Source: Edolisoma coerulescens
Lineage: Eukaryota > Chordata > Aves > Passeriformes > Campephagidae
NCBI GenBank assembly: GCA_013397115.1
Contig: VWZW01005428.1
Coordinates: forward strand, 38,847-102,846
Direction of reading: 5' to 3'
Length of the DNA: 64,000 nt
Shown here piece by piece: positions 35,746-48,958 of this stretch. A program made the translations under genes and the position numbers. Under the pieces are notes generated by a model. The model did no database searches. It worked only from the letters and a program-made list of their open reading frames with translations, and was not told where the DNA came from. Position 1 is the stretch's first letter. Each line of letters starts with the position of its first letter.

Positions 35746-38700
35746 ATGCCGGGACTGCTGCTGGGGGACGAGGCGCCTAACTTCGAGGCGGACACCACGC
35801 AGGGCCGCATCCGCTTCCACGACTTCCTGGGAGACGCGTGAGCGCTTGGGGTCGTGGCGGGACCGCGACCGGGGGTGGGCGCAGGGGGTGGGATGTGCGC
35901 GCCGCTGGTGGTGCCCGGGGAGCGGGGACGGAGCGGGACCGCTCACCGCGTTCCTTCCACATGGCTGAATCCCGTGTCACTACGCCGGGCACGCGGCGCA
36001 GTTTCAGGGGCTTGCTCCAAAAACGTGGATTTTTCTCGTGGAGCCGCAGCCCCACAGGAGAGGGAAGAGGCAGAGCCCGGGGCAGGGAAAAGCCAGGCTT
36101 GCCAGAGCAGCGCTTAGCCCAGGCCAGTCCCGGAGACCAGCTCGGGTGTCACGTACATGCTGGCAGTGTGAGCTCGGGCGTGCGAAGGTGTGCAGTGACA
36201 AAGGGCTCTGGTCCTGCTCGAGCCTGACCTGGAAAGCCGCCTGCCTTCGGGCACCATTTCCCGCACAGCCAGCCGCTCCATTTCTGACACAAGCGCAGCG
36301 TGTTTGGGACTCACTCCCGGCAACGCTTGGCAGGCTTGAATCAGCGACTGAGTCCTCTTCTGTCGGCATTGAGAGCTTGAGCAAAAGGGGAGAAAAAGAA
36401 CCCTCTTAACTGCAGGCCCCCTGCAGGTTCCAGCCTGGTCACACACGTGGCACCTTTCTCCTCGGTTGTTTGCTGCTGTTTATTCAAGGAGCATAGTTAT
36501 TGTACAAAGAGACTCACAGCACCAGTGGCCAGGTAACTGCCCCATAAATTCCTGGTGACCCGTGGTAGTCACACGGCTCTGGCAGAGCTGCAGGGGGCCT
36601 CACTTGATCCTTCCAACTGCATTCCCAGATCTCTCAGACAGGACTTTCCCCCACTGCTGTAGTGCTGGGGGCCAGGTGAAGATCGGTGCAGTAAGATCTG
36701 TGAGTGTTGAGCTGAGAAATGGTGCAACAAGTCCCTGGCAGGGAATTTGAAGTGCTGGGGGTGGCTTTGCTTTAGCCCCCAGGGAAGTCCTGAGAGCCTT
36801 TTTGCTCCAGCCCCTCCTGCTGCTTGCTGGGCTGCATTGCCGCCTTTCTCTGTGCACTGCTTACCTTACCTGTGAAGTGCAGAATTAGTATTTGCCAGCT
36901 CTAAAGACTCAAAATCCATTGCTGCCAAGCTGTGGGCAAAAGCGAGGTGGCTGTGTTGTTGTAACAGGAGCCACAATGTGATGTTAACTTCTGGCCTCCC
37001 CTGTTAATTGATTAATTCTTACCTTTTCATGAAGTGCATTTAGCAGCTCACAGCAGTGGCCGAGTTAAGGCTTCTTCCTATCCCATTCTTTTGAGTTACA
37101 TGTGTGTATCTCCTCAAGGAGATGAGGTGTAGGGGGTAGTGGCCAGGCTCCTGAATCAGTGACCATCTCTGCAATAACCCTGCTGGCAGGCTGGTGTCTG
37201 CATCCCCTCACAGGTGGGGTCTCTGGGGTACAGTGTACACATGGCTCCCCCAAACCTCCTCACGTGGCACGGTGTCCACCTCCATGTCAAGAACCATGGT
37301 CTATTCCAGCATCTCCTGGAGGGAGAGTGGGGAGCGAGGTGCAGGGAGTTTCTCAGAGCAGGGCGTATCTCGTGGAGGTTTCTAGTGATAGGGAAGGAAG
37401 AGTTCCCAGGGCAGGATTTCCTTATCAGAGAGACAAGCTGTTCCTGCACTCCATGCCATGCAATCTGTACAGCTTTTTGTCTGCAGCACAAACCAGAATG
37501 ACCTCTCACCTTCACACCAGCTCCTTCCTTCCCCTTTCAGGTGGGGCATCCTGTTCTCCCACCCGCGGGACTTCACCCCTGTGTGCACCACGGAGCTGGG
37601 CCGGGCGGCGAAGCTGGCACCCGAGTTCAGCAAGCGCAACGTGAAGATGATCGCGCTCTCCATCGACAGCGTCCAGGACCACCTCTCCTGGTGCAAGGTA
37701 TGAGCTGTGGGGAGTGCAGGGGGGCAGCTTGAGCTGCTGCCTTGCTCTAAAGGCCACAGGAGAAGCCCACACAGGCTTGGAGCTACATATCTCACATCCC
37801 AAAGCATGGGGGTGCTAAAATTCAGGGGAGGAATGGGAAGGTCTTCTCCATCTTCATGGAACACCCCACAAAGTCCAGGGTGCTCTATGCACTTTGATAC
37901 AAGAGGAAAACAATATTAATGCTGTCCTACCACTAGCGGGGAGGGTTAAAACACGTGGAGGTGATGCCAAAACCTCTGAGGAAGGCAACCTATCTACAGA
38001 CCCTCAGAAAGTTCTGTAATAAAACAGGAAAGGAAAAGAGGCATCAGAAGTGAGGAGGCAATTGTGGTTCATGCTTGGGCAGGGAAGAGAAAACAGAGGA
38101 CAAACAGGGACATATTAAACAAAAAACCACAAATAGGAGAATGTTAAATGTAAAATCATCATGAGGGAGTATTAAAAAGAGACGGGAGTGGAATCACTTG
38201 GTGAAGGAACTTGAAAGGAACTAAAGAAATACTTCAAAGGCAGCCTGTGTGTGCTGCCAGGGGGAGTGGTTCCAGGGCTAGAACCTGGAATGACTATAGA
38301 CTAATAGTCTAGAATGACTATTTCAGACAGAAATGGCCAGAGTGTAAAAATCCCTGGGTGAATTACCTGCCACTTTCTTAGCTCTTAAAATTGGGAATGT
38401 TCTCACATATTTTCCAGGGTTGAGAGATGTGTGCAATAAGAGGCATTAAAGGTGAGAAATTTGTATATTTGGACATTATTTCATAACTGACTGGCTTTAG
38501 AAATTGGCTAACTGCCTTATTGCTTAAATTGACCTTTGTACCTGAGTGGTGCATGACCAATGTCCCAGCAAGCCTCAGAAGGGCCTGGGAAAAGCAATGT
38601 ACAAATCCCAGTAAATGAGATTTCTGTGCTGGTCAAACTGGCTGAAACCAGCAGTCAAATTAGCAAATAACATGTCATTAAACATAACAGAGAGTTTGGG

Positions 38701-41700
38701 TTGTGCTTTTGTAAGGGAGTCTCGTCTCCTCGTTGGCTAAAGCCCTTTGTGTTAGGGTATTGCTGACTTGTACAAAGGCTTCAAATTTGCAAGAAGCTCT
38801 TCAATGAAATCAGCTTGGTGAAGGGCAGGCTCTTTCTTGCAGGAGAGCAGTAAGTTGTGTCAAGAGAGGGAAGTGCTGAGCTCTGTCCAGGGCCTGCAGG
38901 GATGTGTGGGGTTCAGCAGACTCAGGTGATCTGAAAAAGAGATGAACAATGAGCTGACTTTGCCCCCCAGCATCGAGAGGCTGTTCTGCAACTTCTCCTG
39001 GTTTCACCTGAGGTTGAGCAGAATAATTCCATAGCATCAGCAGAGTAGGAAAGCCTTCCAGAAAAACCACGGAGAATGCAGTGATTCAAGCTGTGGTGAG
39101 CTTTCTGTCAGTCTGGGAGAAGCCTTGGAGACAGAGGTTTGGAAGTGTCTGCTCAGCACCTGTCAGAAACAGGTGAAAGTCCTCTAGAGCAAAAGATCCA
39201 ATTGGTGAGGACAAATCCACAGAAGACTCTGCAGCCTGTGTTTCACTAGATTAAACTTCAAAGTCCTAGGAGCGAGCAAACCTTTGGGCAGAACCCTCTG
39301 TGCAGCATTCCTAAGCACGCCTGTGCTTTCTCTTTGGATGAAGCTGTTTTTCCCTGGAGCACAGTCTGCAAGGAAGCAAATGGGCAGGAGGGGTGGCTGA
39401 AATCCTGCATGAAACAATAAAGAAACTTCTGTTTGCTTTGCTGCCGAATTTCAGTGGGCAGACGGGGCCTGGAAAGGTGGGGCCAGAGCATAGCCAGTAA
39501 TCCTCGGGTCACTGTGCAGCTGTGCTTTCCAAGCAGCCATGTCACAGCTATTCTTAGCCATCCCTAGCCAAAAAACAGAGCCTTGCTCCAGGACCTGGAA
39601 CAAGCCTGTAGCTCAGCCAGGGATTGATCCCACTCTCCGACCTTCCCAGTCAGTGTGCTGCTTCTCCAAGGGCTGGATGAATGCCTGAGTTCCTGAAGCA
39701 GGCCTGGCTGGCACATGCTGTGCACATCAGAGGTTTCAGTGCTTTCTTTGGCCACTGATACCTGCACGTTGGTGAGTCGGTGGTGAATAAATCACTCCAG
39801 TGATGCCTGGTTTCAGCTTGGACTCTGGAAAGAAAATTAGTTAATAGGGAAGTGAGTCGTGGGTGTTTTATTGCAAAACAGGGTGTGGTTTGTGAGGCTG
39901 TCTTCTAGAGGTCCCCAGGTCACGAAATTACGTGCAGTTTGGAACGAGTTACAGTCCATAGGATTCAGGTATTCTCAGAAACCCTCTTCATCCTCCAGCC
40001 CCTGCTCTGAAGAGACGGGTGGGTGGGTCTCATTTGCTGACATCCATCTGCAGCCCCCTGTGACTCTGTGGGGCATTCAGCAGCATTTCTCCTCAGCTGA
40101 ACTCTCCAGCTCTGCTTTCCTTCCCTGCTCTGACAAGGCAGGTTTGCAGGACAACAGAACCAATTCCTTGCTTCTTTCCAAGGCAGGCCTGACCACAACC
40201 CAGCCAAGATAAATGACCCCTTTTTGCAGAGCAGTCGTGACTCAGAAAGGCCTGGGGAGAAAACAAGCAAAGAGAAAAGCTGGAAAGGAAACATCTGGCC
40301 ACGTGTGCACCACTTGACCTGCTTGCAGCATCCTGAGCAACTGGGTCAGGGCTACAGCCCCCTTTTGTCAGCACCCTCAGCCTAGGAGGGCTGAGGAGGG
40401 GTGCAGGGCCTGCCTGCTCATATTGCTTTTGGTGTGCTCTGAGCAGTGCCAAGGTGCAGCACTTCCAGCCCTGCCCTCCCTGAGTTCCCTCTGAGCAGGG
40501 CCCACCCTGCTCCCCCACGTTCAAAGCCTGGGGAAGGCAGAGAGATTTGTACATTGAAGTTATCAGCTGAGCTGATAATGCAGCACAGCAGTGTGAGGGA
40601 GGCTTACATCAGCACTGCAGTCAGTTTTGGCCCCCTGTAGCGTGAAAAGGGTGGAAGGAAGAGGCTGCCCTGTTCTGGGGCAGGAACCTTGAATTACACT
40701 TGCTTTGCTGCTGGCAGCTGCTCTGCCTGTGCTTCCTTGAGCAGGCCCCTCCCAGCACTGCTGGGGCTCAGTGTGACCTGTGAGGGTGGTACTGCAAGCT
40801 CCAGGGGCAACTTAATTGCTCTGCTTGAGTCCAGACCAGGCTTGGAGAAGCTCAAAATACAGTTTCCCTGTATTTGTGAGACAGCTCAAGTTTGGACTAG
40901 TACAGGGAGGAACCTCATAAACCAGGGTCACAAGGGAGAGGCCTGCAGGGCTGTGGAAGGGAATGGTTTTCTCTCTGGTCCCAGAAGTGGTTCAGAAAGG
41001 AGTGAGCAGCATCCCAGCACCTGCACGCAGGCTTCCACTCTTGTTTTTTGAGAGCCTTTAGTTAAGTAAGCTGCGAGTGACTCACGGAATGGAATTGGTC
41101 CCTTGCAGAAGACCTGTGGAGTGCTGGACCTTTGATAGCTGTAGAGTTGCTGGTTTGCTCTGCCACTAGAGAAAACAATTCCTTAAGAGCACGGTGCAGT
41201 TCAGGTGTGACACCAACACATCTGTCAGCAGTGCTAGATCCCTTACTGGGAGAGAGTCAGAAGAGGGACACTATTCTCAGTGAAAGGTGGTTAAACCTCT
41301 CTGTGTCACTAACATGGGCAGGAATTCCCTGTTGCTCCGTACGCACTGCCTGGCCAAAGCAGCTGGTCCCCAGGGTGTGAGCACAGACAGCCTAAAAACC
41401 AACCTCCAAGAACAAGGCAAAGTCCAGCCTGGCACAAAGGTTTCTGGTTTGTCACCTGGTTTCTGGAAACTTCATGGAAGGCCACGAGCCCCTGGCTGTG
41501 CTGTGCCAGCCTGAGACCTTGGGGCCAAGCAAGTCACGAGCTCCAGCAGCGCAGCTGCTGAACGTTTCTGCCTGGCCTCTGTCTCTGTGATGGTGCCACG
41601 GCCAGGAGCAGGAACATCCCTTGGCTTGGTCTCTGCAGGACATCAACGCCTACAACGGGGAACAGCCTGCAGAGAAGCTCCCCTTCCCCATCATTGCTGA

Positions 41701-43156
41701 CAAGAACCGGGAGCTGGCCGTCAAGCTGGGCATGCTGGACCCGGACGAGCTGGACAAGGATGGGATGCCCCTGACCGCTCGCGTGGTGAGTGCCTGTCCC
41801 CATAGCACCTGTGCCTTCCCAGCAGTACAGAACCATGGCCTGCCATCCTGCCCTGTGTCTGTGGGGCAGCTTACCTGGATGGACATGGCCATCCTCAGGA
41901 GCTGGGATGACTTCCTTGGGCTGGAACCATGTGTTGTGTCCCAGAGAGAAGCAGCGCAGCGCTGGCCTGCTGGCGACCCACCCATCCTGGCTGTGCCTGT
42001 CCCAGACTAATTTTTGCCAGTGCTTGATCTGCTGGACTTTCCCTCTCCCCTCATGTGCTTGCAATAGAAGGGCACAGGTAGCAAAACAAGCTGGCATTGG
42101 ACACAGGAGCTCCCAGAGCAAAAACACATTCCCTGGGCATCACTTTTTCTCTAGATCCCTACCATGGCATCCCCCTGTCCCAACACCTGTGATCAAGCAG
42201 GCCACCTCCCAGGAAAGGAAGGAACATGAGGGCTGAGCAGATCCAGCAGAGCACTCAGACAAATCTGCCCAGCCCCTGACCCTGTCTCCCTGTGCTCAGG
42301 TGTTCGTTTTTGGCCCAGATAAGAAGCTGAAACTCTCTATCCTGTACCCAGCCACCACTGGGAGAAACTTTGATGAGATCCTGAGAGTGGTGGACTCCCT
42401 GCAGCTCACAGCATACAAGAAGGTCGCTACCCCTGTGGACTGGAAGGTGAGGAGCAGAGCAAAGCTCACAGCCAGGCACTGGAAACAGGCACTGAAATGG
42501 CAGCCAGCCTCCCTTGGAGGGGCACCCACAGGGTGGGGGAAGCAGCAGGTGGAGGCAGCCTTGCCTCTGAAGGCTCCTGTTGCCTGCAGCATAAGCTCCC
42601 AGTGGGTTGGGCTAGCTGACCCACCTCCCAGGAAAGCACACCTTTCCTCAGGGCTTGGAATCAAGGGGGAGCCAGCATCACCTGTGTAGGGGTGCCTAAG
42701 CGATAGGAATGGATGAGCAGACTCGGGCAAGCTGTGGTCCATCCAGCATCGCAGAGATGCTCCAACTCCCCCCTCCTTACTCCCTGTTCCCAGGGGAGTG
42801 CCAGTGTCCCCCATGGCTGTGAGATCCCATTGGCAGGGCTGGGCAGAGGGCACAGCTCTCCCTTTGGACATCACCTGTGTCTCCTGGTGTAGCTACCACT
42901 CAGCCCTCACTGCTGGCTCCAGGCAGAGCTGCCCAGGCCATGCCTGGGGCTGAGCATTCACAGGGAGGCAGTGCCACCTGTGTCCAACCCTGCCAGCTCC
43001 TCACGGTCCCCATTTGCTCCCCAGCCCGGTGACAGCGTCATGGTCGTGCCCACCTTACCTGACGAGGAAGCCAAGAAGCTCTTCCCCAAAGGAGTCTTCA
43101 CGAAGGAGCTCCCGTCGGGCAAGAAGTACCTGCGCTACACCCCGCAGCCGGAGTGA
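35746..43156 (+). CDS. PRDX6: PRDX6, 1-Cys peroxiredoxin 6 (phospholipase motif Ser replaced by Ala)
   Basis: Reduces H2O2 and phospholipid hydroperoxides using glutathione; the mammalian protein also has acidic Ca-independent phospholipase A2 and lysophospholipid acyltransferase activity. Exons: 35746-35837, 37541-37697, 41639-41785, 42300-42446 and 43025-43156 (stop TGA). All introns are GT-AG, giving 224 residues. It begins [18 protein letters not shown]. The peroxidatic Cys46 sits in DFTPVCTTE, with Thr43 and the Arg of TARVV also present. The C-terminal domain ends [11 protein letters not shown]. The His (FHDF) and Asp (FGPDKK) of the phospholipase triad are kept, but codon 31, split across intron 1 as GC|G, encodes Ala, so the lipase motif reads GDAWG rather than GDSWG (human Ser32). 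The peroxidase should work; phospholipase activity is predicted lost if the base call is right. Human Cys91 is Gly here, which need not matter. Confidence 0.97.
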
Positions 43157-43648
43157 GGGTCTGGCTGTCCGTCCATCCCCACGGGATGCCGGGAGCCTTC
43201 CCAGGCCCAGCTCCTGCCCCTCCGACACCACACGATCCACAGCCTCGTACAGTCACGCTGGTGGTGCACTGCAGTACTAAACCAACCCTCCTGTCCCCTT
43301 CATCCCCCACATCCCCTCAGAACTAAACCTGGGGTGTTTTCCTGCCTTGAACCAGCCCTGCAAGGATGAGATGAGCAGACCGGGGGGACTCGAGGGCCCG
43401 TGCTGTGGCATCTCTCCTGTTTGGTACTGGCCACGCTTTTTCCAGAGGCGTGGTGAGAAGGGGTGTCCTGCTAGGACAGGGAGCTCTGGGGGCTCCACAC
43501 TGCTGCGTGCCTTTCAGAGCAGCCGTCTAACACACCTTTGGTCCCATGAGTAGGGGAAGAGCTGCAGAGCCAAATCTCTCACTTCTGCTTTCTCATCTCT
43601 TGCTGGAAGGTGATTGTTTCCAGGTTTTATGGAGGAGGGAATCAAACA

Positions 43649-43654
43649 AATAAA
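43649..43654 (+). terminator. Polyadenylation signal of PRDX6
   Basis: AATAAA about 490 bp past the PRDX6 stop codon, followed within 35 bp by T/GT-rich sequence. This position is reasonable for the end of the 3' UTR. Confidence 0.6.
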
Positions 43655-43670
43655 CTGACCTTCAGTAGTA

Positions 43671-46600
43671 CCTGCAGTGTCCCTTTTCTGTCTCTGCTGG
43701 CCCAAGGCACCCTGCACCATTTACTTGTTCCCTGTGGCCGTGCAGCTGGGATTTGTGCCCAAGGTCCAGAGGGGGTGGCAGCAGCACAGACTGCCCTTGT
43801 TCTTACTCTGTAAGGAAGCATTTTGGAAAGACAGGTTGTCCCAGGGCACACGGTCTCAGACAAGGCCGTTGTGCTGCTGCTGCTGGGAAGGAAGAATGTG
43901 TTGCAGCCTGGCCTGCCCTTAGCTGCTGGGTAGGGCGGCCCTTCCCTGCTCCCAGGGCGTGAGCAGGCACGACATGAGCCGTGCAAACTCCTGCCTGCTC
44001 TCCCACACCGCCATCTCAGGGATTTTTCAAGAGATGAGCAATGTTTTAATATAACAGTAGGAAAGAAACCTGCTCACTGCATAGCTCATAGGCTGGCTGC
44101 CAGCATCTCTCAGCGCCCAGCACAGCCAGCAATGCTCAAAAGGAGCAGCTGTTAAAGAAATCAGCTGTCTTGGGGCACAAATGTCCCCCCCCAGCAAGTA
44201 GGGACTGGCAGGTTTGATGTTCAAGGTGAGCAATGCACCAGATGCAATGAGATCCCCCTTCAGCATCCCACAGACTATCCTGGGGCAGCACCCACAACCC
44301 TCTCTCATTGCCCACCCTCCCAAAAATAGAAGGGTTTTATTAATTTTTAATTGCCTTCAGGAACTATGCAGTGAATATTGGCGTATTTCCCCAAATGGCT
44401 TTTAAATGAACCTTTGTTATGAAACTCTGTATTACTCCCATGTATTATTTTGACTAGAAGATAGGAACAGTTGGTCTCTGGGCTGACTTTTGTTCTCACT
44501 CTTCCACTCTGCAAGAAGGGGGAGGGGGAATCTACAATTTCAACAGGGAAACATCTTTTGTCTGTGTAGTTTTTCAGCTTTATCAAGCTGGGCAGCTTTG
44601 CTAGTTCCCCATGGCTGGGCTGCACAAACTCCTGGGTTTCTTGCTGTTCCCTCACTTTGATCTGGTTTCCTAAGGAAAAAAGGAATGTCTGCCTTCTCCA
44701 AGCTTTTCAACCAACTGCCCAAATTTTCTGGAAGGACACAGCCCCACGGCAACCTTTGAGCAAACAGCCTGCTCTAAGCATCCCCTGGGGAAGGGCACTG
44801 CAGGCCCAGCACAACCTCTCTGGGACACCACAGAAGCCACCTGCAAGTCAGGACAAAGTGGAGCAAATCCTGTCACCAGACCCAAGGACTTTAAAGGCAG
44901 CAGGGACAGCCACTGGTCTCACTGCTGAGGCAGGCAGGGGCTGATGATTGAAATTCCATGAATTCCTGCCTGCTTCATGGTGCTGTCCGCCCCCCCACTG
45001 CCGTGGCCCCAGAGGTACAAACCAGGCAGAGAGACTCAAGCAAACACAAGGTTTGGTTCCAGTACAGCTCGAGTAGTTTTCTTTTAATCCCAGAGAAGTG
45101 AAATGCAACATTTTTCGAGTTGGTAATAACATCCAGAGACAGAAGTCCAAGCCCCCTACTCGGTAAAATCATTTGTGTTTAAGGCACTCTGCAAAACCAG
45201 CTTTCCTCTCTTTCCGATTTTCCCCACACGGCAGCAGAATACCTGGTTTGGTCTTTTCTCCAAAGTGACATTCATACGTCCTGGCTCTTCCTGCCATCTC
45301 CAGGAACTGGAAACAGCAAATCCAGTGGGAGCTGGACAGAGAAGTGCCAGGAGGCCGGGTCAATAAATAGGGAGGGAGCGTGAGGGCTCTGAGCTTCTGC
45401 AGGAAGGGGGCAAGCACCGGGTGCCCTCCCTGCAGGCACCAGTGTGACTCCTCTCCCTCACAAAAAGGGGATGGGAGCATGGGGACCCACATGCATCCCT
45501 CCCCAGAGGTGCTCCCAGCAGCACCCCAAAATGCAGGGGGCTGGGTAGGGGAGAGACCCAGCTTCCCCCACTGCAGCAGACGTGACCTCCCCTGACTTCC
45601 AGTTGTCAATAAATACCAATAAATAACTTAAATAAATAAATAGATAAATAAATAAGTGACCCGAGGATGGGAAGGAGGGAAGGGGCACCCCGAGGCTCAG
45701 GGCACAGGGAGTGTGAAGGTGGGCATTTCCATGAGCTGTCCCTCCCTGAGATAACGGGGTGCTGGTGGGGAAGTGGAGCGCAGGGCAGGCATCCCCATGG
45801 GGTGGTTGAACACCGAGCCCAGGGGTCTGAGTGCTCATCCAGCCACAGGGAATGAGCCAAACCCAGACTGATGTGGGAGCTCTCCCCCACCACCTCCCCC
45901 CTTTTCCTTTGAGCAGCACCAGCCCCACAGCCGGGCTCACCCCGCACCTCCACCCCGGTGTGAACACGCACCTTTCGCCAACATGCAAAATGCCTGCACA
46001 TTTCTGTAAACACTGTTTGCACGGGTTTCTCTGCAAACAATTCTTGCAAACTTTTTTTTCTTCTTTTTTTAACGGGGAAATGCCCACAAAGACAACCCAC
46101 GCACCAAACCGAGTTAAGTGCATCAAATCCAGCCGTCAGAGGAGCGGGAATGGAAGCCTGGCAGAAGCCTGGAGAGGTGAACACAGGCCTGGCCCCGGGG
46201 CTCAGCCAACACCTGCCTGCAGGCTGGGGCAGCCCTGGGGGCTCGGGCACACGGCTACAGCCAGGCACAGAGCCTGACACCAGCACCAGGATGTTGCAGA
46301 CATTCATGGACAGAAATTCAGCTACTGCTGTCTCAGTGTCATGGCAAACGATGTGCCAAGGCTCAGACTGGCCAGCAAATCCCAAAAGATGGCAATGAAT
46401 TCAACAGCATCCCTGCAGCAGCATCCCCACTCTCAGACAACTGGAGCCACGGCAGTGCAGCAGCAGCTCCTGGGCTGACAGCCAGCATGCAGCCCTTTCC
46501 CGTGGGTTTTGGGGAGCTGGCTCACACAGCCTCTGGACACAGCATCCTCTCCCAGCAGGAAGCCCACCTTGGAGCTACCTGTTTATAGTGGAACCCCTTC

Positions 46601-48958
46601 CTCTGGCATTTTAGCTCTAATGCTGCCAAAGATGCTTCTGTCCCCCTGGGTCAAAAGTATACACTTGCCTTACTTCAAACCAAAAGGTACTTACCCCTCC
46701 TCCCCCAATCCTTAAGTAAAATTGTATTTCAAGTTTTCTAACCCATCTCCACACACACTTTTTGAGAAACAAAACATCAGTGATTGCAAAAGCTGCCATC
46801 AGTCCCACACCAGGACAAAACCACAGAGTCTCACAAGAGCAGGACATCTTCCCACGCCAGCAAGCACCCTGTGGGAGCTCTGCTTCAGAAAACACAGCAA
46901 ACCAAAGCTCAAAGCCCTCTCTCCCTCCAAACCTGTCCCACAGCAAGGCTGTAGCCCCCTGCAATACCCTGACATAGGCACCGAAAGCAGCAGGTCCCAG
47001 CCCAGCGCAAGGCCGAGCGGGAGGAGCGGGAACGCCGGCCCCAGCACAGGGAAATGTTGCATCAAGGCGTCAAAATGCAACACTCCCAGAGGAAAAATAA
47101 ATAAAGAACTGGATCAACAGCAAACACTACTGAGGACAATAAATAGCATGGGGATTTCACAGGGATTTTTGGTCTAAGATGCCCCTGTGCTGGCAGGGCC
47201 CGGGGTGCACACCCCGCCCTGGAAAAGCAGGAGCTGCGCTGGAAGCTTTGCGGGAGCAGAGCTGCGGGGATGTGCCGGCACAGGGAGCTGGGCAGCACCG
47301 GGCTGGGTGTCCCAGTGCCAGGCTGAGGGCAGCACTGCCAGCACCTCAGGAAAGGCCTTGCATGGAATTGTCACCCAGCGATCCTCCCCAGGCTCTCCTG
47401 CCAGCGGGACAGCACGCGGGACCCTCCCAGCAGGAATGACCTGCATCCCCAGGGCAGCACAAACCCCTGCAGTGTGAAGGCAGGGCTGCGAGCTGGAGGA
47501 GCTGCAGGGCTCGTGCTGGGGAGGACAGAGCAGAGAAAGCAGCAAAAGCTGTAACCACCTGCCCAGGAGTGATGGAGCACCCAGAGCAGCAGCAGCACAG
47601 CCATGGTTTATGCCTCTGCTACAACTCCAGGGTGAGATCCTGGGAATTGCAGCTACATCCCACAGCACCATGCTGCCCCATGGACCAGCTGATGCCAGCC
47701 ATCCAGGCAGCAAGGGGTGAGGAGAAAGGCAAATAAATCCCCTTGTTACCCCTCCCAAGCACGGCAGCAGCAGGAGGCAGCCCCCAAGCAGCACATTCAC
47801 CTCCTCCTGCCCAGGCAAACCCAGGCCTGCCCTGAACAAGCTCCATTCACATCCCTGCCTTCCACCCACCGGGAGGAGAGCCCATCCCTGCAGAGCCTGG
47901 AGAGTCACCACAAGGTGTGCCATCTCCTCCACTGGTGGCCCAGCCAGTAGCCACCCTGCTCCGTGGGTGGCTGAGGAAGAGGAGGTCTCCATGTGAGCCA
48001 GCATTTGCGTGGAAAATGAGCAAGCACCCGACTTCTAGCAAGGGAGTGGGGTCTGCAGTGAAGCAAGTGAGTCCACGGGTACCTCTGAGCTGGTTTGGGT
48101 ACCCCACACACATAGAGCCAGCGAGCACCTGGGCTGGGAGAATGGGCACTGCTCCACATTTCTCACACGGCTGAGAATCGGTTTTGCTTCCATAAGAGAA
48201 AGGTCAGCGGAACTTGGGAGGGGAGGCTGAGGAACTGCAAAGACTTAGTGCACCTTAAAACAAAAGGACATGTAACCTGCCCTTAGATCTCACTCCAAGA
48301 CGGAAAAGAGCTATGGCATCTCCTACACTCACAACTACTCCAAACACACCCAGACGCATGCAAAACGTGTCCCGCTCCCCCTGGGCTGCGGAAAACCCTC
48401 CCGGGCGGTGGCACCAGCCAGCGCCAGGCTCTGATCAGCCCCCCAGCTCTGCCCATTCCCACCCCACTCCCGGCCCTCCCGCCCGGTCCCAGCAGGCAGG
48501 CGACGGGTGGATTATCGATCCAAAATGCATAGGTATGGACATGGCAGGGACACGGCATCCCGGCGGGAAAGGTCACCACAGCAGCCCCCCGCTGCCAGCA
48601 GGCACAGCCTCCGCTCCTCCCTCTGGCTGGGTGGAAAGCAGCATTTGCCACGGGCACAGTTCAACCACACTCAAGCTCCTTGCACTGCCCCGCAAGGAAA
48701 GATGAGTCCTTTAGGTCAGACAGCCTCTGTGCCAGCTGCAAGTACTTGATTCCGCTTCCTGGGAAATCCTCCAGCTCAGCAAACCCTCTTCTGCGCCCTT
48801 GTGCCAGCCAGGCTCTATTTCTGACTGAGGAGCAGCCACGTTTCCAACCACAACAACAAAGGCAGGAGAACCCAAGAGGTCTGCTTTGGCTCGGAAACCC
48901 TGTTCGTCTGCAGCGGGCTGGGGGCACCCAGGTCCTCACGTGCATGCCCGGCACTGCC
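43671..48958. other. Intergenic; probable 3' UTR of the FAM78 gene
   Basis: No coding exon recognised. Because the FAM78 gene is on the minus strand and family members have long 3' UTRs, much of this may be its 3' UTR; I could not fix the end. Open frames of 259 and 276 codons (minus) are present but compositionally ordinary. Confidence 0.4.
45607..45655 (+). repeat. (AAAT)n microsatellite
   Basis: Imperfect AATA/AAAT tetranucleotide run of about 49 bp between PRDX6 and the FAM78 gene. Confidence 0.9.

Noticed and set aside
35323..35841. 172-codon plus-strand frame through the promoter
   Set aside because: CpG-island frame that merely runs into PRDX6 exon 1 in the correct phase; upstream part is TADA1 intron, exon 1 and promoter, with no conserved sequence.
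37541..37697. Alternative reading of PRDX6 exon 2 start at 37521 (AG at 37519-37520)
   Set aside because: It would add 20 bases and break the frame; 37541 matches the conserved PRDX6 sequence exactly.
45606..46385. 259-codon open frame on the minus strand
   Set aside because: Its C-terminal part translates the AAAT microsatellite; no recognisable protein.
47174..48004. 276-codon open frame on the minus strand
   Set aside because: GC-rich chance frame; no domain, no repeats of protein character, overlaps frames of similar length on both strands.
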